Assembly: GCA_000158135.1 (NCBI GenBank) | Contig: DS999531.1 | Location: 394,519-458,518 of the forward strand | Origin: Rhodobacteraceae bacterium KLH11 | GTDB lineage: Bacteria > Pseudomonadota > Alphaproteobacteria > Rhodobacterales > Rhodobacteraceae | Length of the DNA stretch: 64,000 nt | Direction: 5' to 3' | In this document: positions 45,474 through 53,014 of the stretch, one piece after another | How positions within the stretch are numbered: the first letter of the stretch is position 1 | Layout: the number at the start of each line of letters is the position of its first letter | The notes under the pieces: model-generated | Databases searched by the model: none | Seen by the model: only the letters and a program-made list of their open reading frames with translations | What the model was told of the DNA's origin: nothing | Translations under genes and position numbers: made by a program

Positions 45474-45484
45474 CCCCGGCGGGA

Positions 45485-45913
45485 TCAGTTGATCGAGACG
45501 ATCTCGATATCGAAAATCAGGTCCTGCCCTGCCAACGGATGATTGGCATCAAGCGTCACCGTCGCCTCGTCCACCTCAACCACCGTCACCGGCAGCGCCT
45601 GCCCGTCAGGCGTTTGCATCTGCAACTGGGTACCGGGTTCCAGCGGGATGTCATCAGGGATACCTTCGCGCGGAATCTGTTGCCGCATGCCCGGGTTGAT
45701 CGGGCCATACGCTTCGGTACAGGCAATCTCGACCCGTTTCTTTTCACCAATTTCCATCCCCGGCAGGGCCACGTCCAGACCCGGTATGATCTGACCTGAC
45801 CCAACCGCAAACTCAAGCGGATCGCGCCCCTCGGAACTGTCAAAGACTTCGCCGTCCAGCAGAGTTCCGGTGTAGTGGATGCGAACCGTGTCGCCTTGTT
45901 TGATTGCGGTCAT
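45485..45913 (-). CDS. FKBP-type peptidyl-prolyl isomerase, SlyD-like
   Basis: 142-residue cytoplasmic isomerase. The FKBP fold is interrupted by an IF-type insert (residues about 70-120) as in SlyD, with the motif G-x-V-F-D-S-S-E-G-R-x-P-L-E-F-x-V-G-S-G-Q-x-I-P-G typical of the family. It lacks the histidine-rich metal tail of E. coli SlyD. Monocistronic. Confidence 0.9.
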   Translation of the reverse strand: MTAIKQGDTVRIHYTGTLLDGEVFDSSEGRDPLEFAVGSGQIIPGLDVALPGMEIGEKKRVEIACTEAYGPINPGMRQQIPREGIPDDIPLEPGTQLQMQTPDGQALPVTVVEVDEATVTLDANHPLAGQDLIFDIEIVSIN

Positions 45914-46037
45914 AGTGGCCTCCGGCCTGAAAGGGAATGAACCGGGCAGCCTAGAGGCTCACACGGCATTGTAAACCCTGACCTCTTTAACCTGTGAAAC
46001 AGTTATGTTTACCTGCGCCCGATCAGGGGAGGATCAG

Positions 46038-46724
46038 ATGGCAATTACGACTTGTGTATTCGACGCCTACGGCACGCTGTTCGACGTGGCAGCAGCAGCG
46101 CGACAGGCCGCCGCCGAACCGGGCTATGAAGCGCTAGCCGAAAAATGGCCGGAACTTGCCAGCCACTGGCGCCTGAAACAGTTGCAATACACCTGGCTGC
46201 GCGCTGTTTCAGACGCGCATTGTGATTTCTGGGACGTGACACAAGACGGGCTGGACTGGGCGCTTGAGGCGGTCAGCTTGCAAGGCGATGACGCCCTGAG
46301 GCAACGCTTGCTGGATCTCTATTGGGAGTTGCAGGCCTACCCCGAGGTCCCCGAAATGCTGAAGGCCCTGAAAGCGGGGGGTCTGCAAACAGCCATCCTG
46401 TCGAACGGGTCGCCTCCGATGCTGGACGGGGCCGTACAATCCGCCGGGATCAGAGAGGTTCTGGATGATGTTCTTTCGGTTGAAAGCGTTGGCGTTTTCA
46501 AGCCTCATTCCCGCGTCTACGATCTGGTGCAGGAGCGGTTCGGCTGCGCCCGCAACGAAGTTCTTTTCGTCAGTTCAAACGGCTGGGACGCCGCCGGGGC
46601 CAGCGGGTATGGCTTTGTCACGGCCTGGGTGAACCGCGCGGGCGAGCCGATGGATCGTCTGCCTTGGAAACCCGCCCATGTTCTGTCTGATCTGACGACG
46701 ATCCCGCAATTGGCAGGGCTTTGA
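46038..46724 (+). CDS. Haloacid dehalogenase, type II
   Basis: HAD-superfamily (S)-2-haloacid dehalogenase of 228 residues, converting L-2-haloacids to D-2-hydroxyacids. The nucleophile D9 lies in FDAYGTLFD; further motifs are LSNGSPPML and the S-S-N-G-W-D-A-A-G stretch with the acidic residue. A GGGGAGG sequence precedes the ATG. The stop overlaps the next gene's start (TGATG), so the two are coupled. First of a seven-gene plus-strand run of catabolic-type enzymes. Confidence 0.88.
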   Translation: MAITTCVFDAYGTLFDVAAAARQAAAEPGYEALAEKWPELASHWRLKQLQYTWLRAVSDAHCDFWDVTQDGLDWALEAVSLQGDDALRQRLLDLYWELQAYPEVPEMLKALKAGGLQTAILSNGSPPMLDGAVQSAGIREVLDDVLSVESVGVFKPHSRVYDLVQERFGCARNEVLFVSSNGWDAAGASGYGFVTAWVNRAGEPMDRLPWKPAHVLSDLTTIPQLAGL

Positions 46725-47551
46725 TGGCGTATTTCACCGCCTCCGACGGCAAACGCCTTTATTTTGAAGACACCGGCGATGGCCAGCCCCTGCTCTGCCT
46801 TGCCGGGCTGACCCGCAACAGCCGCGACTTTGCCTTCGTCGCCCCGCACCTTGCTGATCTGCGCCTGATCACGATGGATTATCGCGGGCGCGGGCAATCC
46901 GACCATGATCCGGATTTCATGAATTACAACATCCTGCGTGAAGGGTTGGATGCGATTGAATTGCTGGATCATCTGGGGCTTGGCAAAGTGATCCTGCTGG
47001 GAACCTCACGCGGAGGGTTGATTGCCATGGCGCTGGCCGCCAGCCATCCCGATCGTCTTGCGGGGGTCATCCTCAACGATATTGGCCCGGTCATCGAGCC
47101 CACGGGGATCGGCAAGATCATGGACTATGTGGGAAAATCACCCGCTGCAAAATCATATGACGAGGCCGCCCACGCACTGCAGCAGATGATGGAGCCGCAA
47201 TTCCCCGGTGTGTCTTTGGATATCTGGCGGCAACAGGTTCAGCATCAATACCACCAGACCGAAACCAAACTGGAACTGCGCTATGACAGCGCCTTACGGG
47301 ACGCTCTGATCCAGCAAGCCGCAGCAGGCCCGGCACCGGACCTGTGGCCGCTGTTCGACGCCTTGCGCGACATTCCGACCGGCGTGATACGCGGCGCGAA
47401 CTCAGAGCTTTTCAGCGCGGCCACGTTACAAGAGATGCACGCCCGCCATCCCGGCCTGATTTCGGCCGAAATCCCTGACCGGGGACATGTCCCGTTTTTG
47501 GACGAGCCCCAGTCGCTTGAACTGATCCGCAACGTACTGGACGCAGCATGA
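46724..47551 (+). CDS. Alpha/beta hydrolase
   Basis: 275-residue alpha/beta-hydrolase-fold protein. Nucleophile motif G-T-S-R-G-G (serine), acidic residue in the late strand and histidine in the D-R-G-H-V-P-F segment. The region ILNDIGPVIEPTG with two acidic residues is typical of hydrolases acting on esters or acyl bonds. No substrate assigned. Coupled to the genes on both sides by overlaps. Confidence 0.8.
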   Translation: MAYFTASDGKRLYFEDTGDGQPLLCLAGLTRNSRDFAFVAPHLADLRLITMDYRGRGQSDHDPDFMNYNILREGLDAIELLDHLGLGKVILLGTSRGGLIAMALAASHPDRLAGVILNDIGPVIEPTGIGKIMDYVGKSPAAKSYDEAAHALQQMMEPQFPGVSLDIWRQQVQHQYHQTETKLELRYDSALRDALIQQAAAGPAPDLWPLFDALRDIPTGVIRGANSELFSAATLQEMHARHPGLISAEIPDRGHVPFLDEPQSLELIRNVLDAA

Positions 47552-48522
47552 GCAGTATCAAAATGATCGAAGCCGCCGCAGAACGGCTGAAAGGGCACGT
47601 GCGTGAAACGCCGCTGTTGTCCTCACCCTTTCTGGACGAAATCGCCGGACGTCGCGTGCTGGTTAAGCCCGAGTGCCTGCAACATACAGGCAGCTTCAAG
47701 TTTCGTGGCGCGTGGTCGGCGATCTCGGCTTTGGATGCGGGCGCGCGCCAGCGGGGGGTGATCGCCTATTCCTCGGGCAATCACGCGCAGGGCGTGGCCT
47801 ATGCGGCGGCCCGGCACGGGACCTCTTCGGTTATCGTGATGCCATCGGATGCCCCGAAGCTGAAGATCGACAACACCCGCGCGCTGGGGGGCGAGGTGGT
47901 CCTCTATGACCGTGCCACGGAACGTCGCGAAGAGATTGGCGAGGCTCTGGCCACCCAGCGCGGCCTGACCCTGATCCGGCCTTATGACGAACCCCAGGTC
48001 ATTGCAGGCCAGGGCACCGTTGGGCTGGAACTGGCCCGGCAGACGCGGGACCTGAATGTAAATCAGGGCGATGTTCTGGTCTGCTGCGGCGGTGGCGGGC
48101 TGTCATCCGGCATAGCGCTGGCCCTGGAACACCACGCGCCGGGCTTGCGCGCGCGCCCGTGCGAGCCGGACGGGTTCGACGATGTAAAACGCTCTCTGGC
48201 CTCTGGCACGATCCAGACCAACAACTGCACATCGGGCAATATCTGTGACGCCATCCTGACGCCGGAACCGGGGCAAATCACATTCCCGATCCTGCAAAGG
48301 CTCTGCGGTCCGGGCCTGTCGGTTTCGGAACAAGAAGCCCTGCGCACCATGGCGCTGGCCTTTCTGCGCCTCAAGCTTGTGGTGGAACCCGGCGGTGCCG
48401 TTGCGCTGGCTTCGGCGCTGTTTCGCAAGGACCAGATCGAGGGGGATACGGTGATCGCAATCGTCTCGGGCGGGAATGTGGACTCCCGGACGTTTGAACA
48501 GGCGTTGGAATTCCTGACCTGA
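47548..48522 (+). CDS. PLP-dependent threonine/serine dehydratase
   Basis: Fold-type II PLP enzyme of 324 residues that deaminates threonine or serine, or a related hydroxyamino acid such as threo-3-hydroxyaspartate. The PLP lysine is K51 in SFKFRGA, followed by SGNHAQGVA and the phosphate loop CCGGGGLSSG. It lacks the C-terminal ACT domain of biosynthetic IlvA, so it belongs to the catabolic or hydroxyaspartate type. Its start overlaps the previous stop (ATGA). Confidence 0.88.
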   Translation: MSSIKMIEAAAERLKGHVRETPLLSSPFLDEIAGRRVLVKPECLQHTGSFKFRGAWSAISALDAGARQRGVIAYSSGNHAQGVAYAAARHGTSSVIVMPSDAPKLKIDNTRALGGEVVLYDRATERREEIGEALATQRGLTLIRPYDEPQVIAGQGTVGLELARQTRDLNVNQGDVLVCCGGGGLSSGIALALEHHAPGLRARPCEPDGFDDVKRSLASGTIQTNNCTSGNICDAILTPEPGQITFPILQRLCGPGLSVSEQEALRTMALAFLRLKLVVEPGGAVALASALFRKDQIEGDTVIAIVSGGNVDSRTFEQALEFLT

Positions 48523-48596
48523 CAATCGATCAGGACCGGTGCAAAATCCCGGTTAAGTTTATTGTTCATGACCCTGAACAGGCGGGAACCCGATAT

Positions 48597-49385
48597 ATGC
48601 ACATCGCTGAACTCAAAGACGTAAGGATACATTACCGGATCGATGGCGACCCCGAGGGCGCGCCGGTGGTTTTTGCCAACTCATTGGGCACGGATATGCG
48701 TCTATGGGATCCAGTTTTACCCCTGTTGCCCAAAGGCCTGCGCATCATCCGCTATGACAAGCGCGGCCACGGGTTGTCTTCGCAGCCCGCCGCTCCCTAC
48801 GCGATGGGAAGCCTCGTGCGTGATGCAGAGCAATTGCTTGACTACCTAGGGGTCAGAGACTGCGTGTTTGTCGGTCTTTCCATCGGCGGCCTGATTGCGC
48901 AAGGGCTGGCCGTAAAGCGGATGGACCAGATTCGCGCGATGGTCTTGTCGAACACCGCAGCCAAGATCGGCACCGCCAAAATCTGGCAGGAGCGGATTGA
49001 CGCCGGTCGCGCTGGCGGGATCGAAGCACTGGCAGACGCCACCATGGAGCGATGGTTTTCAAAAGCCTTTCGCGCTGGTCCCGATCTGACCTTGTGGCGC
49101 AATATGATGGTGCGACAGCCTCTTGACGGCTATCTCGGTTGCTGCGCAGCGATCTCGGGCACGGATTTTTATACACCCACCAGTGGGTTGCGGCTGCCTA
49201 CCCTTGGCATCGCAGGCAGCGAGGATGGCTCGACCCCGCCCGATCTTGTGCGTGAAACCGTGGATCTGATCCCCGGGTCGCAATTTGCCCTGATCCGCAA
49301 GGCAGGCCATCTGCCCTGTGTCGAACAACCCGAAGAATATGCCGGGCTGCTGAGCGGTTTCCTGACCGAAACCGGACATATTTGA
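48597..49385 (+). CDS. pcaD: 3-Oxoadipate enol-lactonase
   Basis: Alpha/beta hydrolase that opens beta-ketoadipate enol-lactone in the beta-ketoadipate pathway. The 262-residue protein has the nucleophile in G-L-S-I-G-G (S95) and the late histidine in the K-A-G-H-L-P-C region; the R-Y-D-K-R-G-H-G motif is typical of PcaD. No other pca genes (pcaHG, pcaB, pcaC, pcaIJ) are in the window, so the assignment rests on family resemblance, and a related lactonase or esterase cannot be excluded. Confidence 0.78.
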   Translation: MHIAELKDVRIHYRIDGDPEGAPVVFANSLGTDMRLWDPVLPLLPKGLRIIRYDKRGHGLSSQPAAPYAMGSLVRDAEQLLDYLGVRDCVFVGLSIGGLIAQGLAVKRMDQIRAMVLSNTAAKIGTAKIWQERIDAGRAGGIEALADATMERWFSKAFRAGPDLTLWRNMMVRQPLDGYLGCCAAISGTDFYTPTSGLRLPTLGIAGSEDGSTPPDLVRETVDLIPGSQFALIRKAGHLPCVEQPEEYAGLLSGFLTETGHI

Positions 49386-49397
49386 AAGAGGAATACA

Positions 49398-50111
49398 TTG
49401 GCTGATTTCCTTCTTGTCCACGGCTCGTGCCACGGAGCGTGGTGCTGGCGCGACCTAATCCCGGAACTGACCACATTCGGGCACACTGCGCGCGCAATCG
49501 ACCTGCCGAGCCACGGCTCGGACCCGACACCGGTGCCGGATGTCACGCTTGAGGCGTGTCAGGACGTCATACTGAAAGCGTTGAAACCCGAAACGATTGT
49601 CGTGGGCCACTCCTGGGGTGGCTACCCGGTCAGCGCTGCGGCCGAAACCTCTCCGGACGCGATGCGCGGCCTGATCTATCTGTGCGCCTATGTTCCCCAA
49701 GATGGGTTGTCGATGATCGAGATGCGCAAACGCGCGCCACGTCAGCTTATCGGTGATGCGGTTGAAAAATCAGCCGATGGCCTGTCTTACAGCGTGCTGC
49801 CCAACCGGGTGCACGAACTGTTCTATCACGATTGCCCGCGCGACGTTGTCACCTATGCGCTTGGCCGCCTGTGCCCGCAAGCGATTGCCCCGCAGGACAC
49901 ACCGCTGCAGGTGGGCGAGAATTTCGCACGCGTTCCCAAGGCCTATATCCGCACAACCGACGACCGCACCATTCCAACCGAATATCAGGCCGAAATGGCC
50001 AGCTGCGCCAGTGCTGACCTGAGCCTGACCATCGACAGCTCTCATTCCCCGTTTTTTTCGCATCCCGAACATCTGGCCGGGTTAATGCATCAGATCTCAC
50101 AACGGATGTAA
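49398..50111 (+). CDS. Alpha/beta-hydrolase (salicylate-esterase / hydroxynitrile-lyase type)
   Basis: 237-residue hydrolase with the plant-esterase-like start F-L-L-V-H-G-S-C-H-G-A-W-C-W, nucleophile S72 in G-H-S-W-G-G and a histidine in the S-S-H-S-P-F-F region. Such proteins hydrolyse small esters. The start is a TTG at 49398 with GAAAGAGGA before it; no ATG fits. The gene follows pcaD by 12 bases. Confidence 0.82.
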   Translation: MADFLLVHGSCHGAWCWRDLIPELTTFGHTARAIDLPSHGSDPTPVPDVTLEACQDVILKALKPETIVVGHSWGGYPVSAAAETSPDAMRGLIYLCAYVPQDGLSMIEMRKRAPRQLIGDAVEKSADGLSYSVLPNRVHELFYHDCPRDVVTYALGRLCPQAIAPQDTPLQVGENFARVPKAYIRTTDDRTIPTEYQAEMASCASADLSLTIDSSHSPFFSHPEHLAGLMHQISQRM

Positions 50112-50263
50112 CAACGCCATGCCGCGCAATTCGGGTGCCCCTGTTACTTCCCGCGCCCTCGGGATATCGGTCCTGACACAACAACGACATTCTGATGACG
50201 GATTCTGCCTTGCAGGTCTGGCCGTGACGGGCCACCGTATCCCCAACAGGGAGCGGGAAATTC

Positions 50264-51358
50264 ATGCAAACCATCAAAGCAGCCGTGTGCCGGGCGTTCG
50301 GCGACCCTCTGGTCATTGAGGATATTCTGATTGCCCCTCCCGGCATGGGCGAGGTCGAGGTCACCCTGGAGGCCGTGGCGATCTGCCATTCGGATATCTC
50401 ATTTGCCAGCGGTGCATGGGGCGGCCATCTGCCCGCGGTCTACGGGCACGAAGCGGCAGGTGTAATCTCGGCTGTCGGTGAGGGGGCCGGGGGTTTCAAA
50501 ACAGGCGATTGCGTTGTCGTCACCCTGATCCGGGCCTGTGGGTCTTGCCCGACATGTGCCAGCGGCAAGCCAACCATTTGCGAAACCCCGTATAACACGG
50601 TCGATGGCCCTCTGCGCACCGCCGAGGGTGAGGCGCTGGATCAGGCCATGGCCTGCGGCGCTTTTGCCGAGAAAGTGGTGGTCAGCCACCGTCAGATCGT
50701 CAAGATACCCGAAACACTGCCCAAAGACCTGGCCAGCCTGCTGTCTTGCGGCGTGATCACCGGCGTCGGCGCGGCGGTCAACGCCGCTGCGCTGCGGCCC
50801 GGGCAGGATGTGGTGGTGATCGGCGCAGGGGGCGTAGGGCTGAACGCGATTCAGGGCGCACGTATCGCCGGGGCGCGCCGGATCGTCGCGGTCGACATGA
50901 CCGAAGAGAAACTGGACATCGCCATGGAGTTCGGAGCAACTCATGGCGTTCTGGCCAGCCAGAAACAACCGTGGAAAGCCGCCTACAAGGCGCTTGGCGG
51001 GCGCGGTGCAGACGTTGTTCTGATCACCGTCGGCGCGATCCCTGCCTATGATCAGGCCCCGCGCTATCTTGGTCGAGGCGGCAAGGCTATCATGATCGGA
51101 ATGCCGCATACCGGTGATATGTCGACCTACGAACCTGTCGTGCTGGCCGCTTTGGGTCAGGGCATTATCGGATCAAAAATGGGCGATGTGGTCATCCAGC
51201 GGGATATCCCATGGATGATCGACCTCTATGAGCAGGGGCGGCTTAAACTGGACGAGCTGATCTCGGGCCGCTGGGCGCTGTCGCAGATCAATGAGGCGAT
51301 CGAGGACACCAGATCCGGTGCCGCCAGGCGCAACGTGATCCTGTTCAACAAAGGCTGA
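50264..51358 (+). CDS. Zinc-dependent alcohol dehydrogenase (MDR family)
   Basis: 364-residue medium-chain dehydrogenase. Catalytic zinc ligands are C41, H62/E63 and C162; structural zinc is bound by the C92-x2-C95-x2-C98-x7-C106 lobe. The G-A-G-G-V-G motif binds NAD(P). The substrate is not known; the family includes class III ADH-like enzymes. It is followed after 19 bases by the enolase-superfamily gene, which may act on the same pathway. Confidence 0.85.
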   Translation: MQTIKAAVCRAFGDPLVIEDILIAPPGMGEVEVTLEAVAICHSDISFASGAWGGHLPAVYGHEAAGVISAVGEGAGGFKTGDCVVVTLIRACGSCPTCASGKPTICETPYNTVDGPLRTAEGEALDQAMACGAFAEKVVVSHRQIVKIPETLPKDLASLLSCGVITGVGAAVNAAALRPGQDVVVIGAGGVGLNAIQGARIAGARRIVAVDMTEEKLDIAMEFGATHGVLASQKQPWKAAYKALGGRGADVVLITVGAIPAYDQAPRYLGRGGKAIMIGMPHTGDMSTYEPVVLAALGQGIIGSKMGDVVIQRDIPWMIDLYEQGRLKLDELISGRWALSQINEAIEDTRSGAARRNVILFNKG

Positions 51359-51377
51359 CATCCCGAGAGGAGCGCGC

Positions 51378-52610
51378 ATGAAACTGCAGGACCTCGATAT
51401 CATCGTCACGGCCCCCCCGGCCCCCGGATGGGGCGGGCGGTACTGGATTCTGGTCAAGGTCACGACCGACACCGGGATCACCGGCTGGGGCGAATGCTAT
51501 GCCTCCTCCGTCGGCCCAGAAGCCATGCGACACGTCATTCGCGATGTGTTCGAGCGGCACATGCTGGGGGAAAACCCTGAGAATATCGAGCTGATGTTCC
51601 GCCGCGCCTATTCCAGCGGCTTTACCCAAAGGCCTGACCTGACCGTGATGGGCGCATTCTCGGGGCTGGAAATCGCCTGCTGGGATATTCTGGGCAAAGA
51701 TCGGGATCGCCCCGTCCACGCGCTGCTGGGCGGCCTGATGAACGACCGGGTCCGGGCCTATACCTATCTTTACCCGCTGCCTCAGCATAACCTGACAGAA
51801 TTCTGGACCTCGCCGGAACAGGCCGCAGAATGCGCCGCCGAGATGGTCCGGCAGGGCTATACCGCCGTCAAGTTCGATCCGGCCGGGCCTTATACGCTCC
51901 GGGGTGGTCACATGCCTGCAATGTCCGATATCTCGCTCTCGGTCGCGTTTTGCAAAGCCATCCGCGAGGCTGTGGGCGACAGGGCCGATCTGCTGTTCGG
52001 CACACATGGCCAGTTCAACACGGCCGGAGCCATTCGTCTTGGGCAAGCGCTTGAACCCTATTCGCCTTTGTGGTTCGAAGAGCCAACACCGCCTGACATG
52101 ATTGCCGATATAGCCCGTGTCGCGCATCACGTTCGCATTCCGATTGCAACCGGGGAACGGATGACCACCAAAGCCGAGTTCGGGGCCGTTTTACGTGCCG
52201 GGGCCGCCGAGATCCTGCAGCCCGCTCTTGGTCGAGCGGGCGGCATATGGGAGGTGAAAAAGGTCGCTGCAATGGCCGAAATCTTCAACGCCCAGATGGC
52301 ACCGCATCTCTATGCAGGTCCGGTGGAATGGGCCGCCAACATCCATCTGGCAGCCTCCATCCCGAACCTGTTACTTCTTGAAAGCATCGAAACACCGTTC
52401 CACAACCAGTTAATCAAAGGCACGATTCGCGTCGAAGACGGGTTCGTGGCACCTCCGACAGCACCCGGCCTGGGCATCGACGTTGATGAGGCACTTGCCC
52501 GCGGCAACCCCTACACAGGTGACGGGTTGCACCTGCAAATGCAGGAGGCGCCCTGCGACTATTCAAACGGAAACGCGTTTCAGGGCGGTGCGCCAGCAAC
52601 CGAGGGGTGA
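51378..52610 (+). CDS. Enolase-superfamily enzyme (mandelate racemase/muconate-lactonizing type)
   Basis: 410-residue enzyme of the MR/MLE family, usually acting on sugar acids (dehydratases, cycloisomerases). The general-acid/base region A-V-K165-F-D-P, the metal ligand glutamates E234 (FEEP) and E260 (TGE), the G-T-H210-G-Q segment and H310 (APHLYAGP) are visible. The whole pattern recalls galactarate or 3,6-anhydrogalactonate cycloisomerase-like branches, but the substrate is not fixed. With the dehydrogenase it probably forms part of a sugar-acid or lactone pathway. Confidence 0.8.
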   Translation: MKLQDLDIIVTAPPAPGWGGRYWILVKVTTDTGITGWGECYASSVGPEAMRHVIRDVFERHMLGENPENIELMFRRAYSSGFTQRPDLTVMGAFSGLEIACWDILGKDRDRPVHALLGGLMNDRVRAYTYLYPLPQHNLTEFWTSPEQAAECAAEMVRQGYTAVKFDPAGPYTLRGGHMPAMSDISLSVAFCKAIREAVGDRADLLFGTHGQFNTAGAIRLGQALEPYSPLWFEEPTPPDMIADIARVAHHVRIPIATGERMTTKAEFGAVLRAGAAEILQPALGRAGGIWEVKKVAAMAEIFNAQMAPHLYAGPVEWAANIHLAASIPNLLLLESIETPFHNQLIKGTIRVEDGFVAPPTAPGLGIDVDEALARGNPYTGDGLHLQMQEAPCDYSNGNAFQGGAPATEG

Positions 52611-52667
52611 CAATCCAGCAGCCAGTGGGGCATATTGGCTCAACCCTGAACTGAACATTGGTGCTTT

Positions 52668-53009
52668 GTGACTGCCCAGAAATCCGATCCTCGCGCCTTA
52701 CCGGACAAAACACCTGCGGAGATGAAAGAAAGCGCAACGCAGGCCGCCACCTTTCTCAAGGCATTGGCGCATGAGGGTCGTCTGATGATTCTATGTCATC
52801 TTGGAGCAGGTGAAAGATCGGTCGGCGAGCTTGAGGCGCTGCTGAACATGCGACAGGCCGCCGTCAGTCAGATGCTGGCCCGCCTGCGTGAAGAAGAACT
52901 GGTGAAAACCCGCCGTGACGGCAAGACGATCTATTATGCCCTGAATGACGGCAAGACTGCGCAGGTGATTGAGCTGCTCTATTCCCTGTTTTGCGAACCC
53001 GAGGCCTGA
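52668..53009 (+). CDS. ArsR-family regulator with paired cysteines (SqrR/BigR-like)
   Basis: 113-residue winged-helix repressor of the ArsR/SmtB family starting at GTG 52668. C43 lies in L-M-I-L-C-H-L and C109 in L-F-C-E-P-E-A, 66 residues apart, the same spacing as C41 and C107 of Rhodobacter capsulatus SqrR. SqrR and BigR form a tetrasulfide or disulfide bridge with reactive sulfur and release DNA. It lacks the ArsR metal motif ELCVCDL. It ends six bases before the convergent stop of the ABC-like gene; its targets are unknown. Confidence 0.8.
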   Translation: MTAQKSDPRALPDKTPAEMKESATQAATFLKALAHEGRLMILCHLGAGERSVGELEALLNMRQAAVSQMLARLREEELVKTRRDGKTIYYALNDGKTAQVIELLYSLFCEPEA

Positions 53010-53014
53010 GCCGA

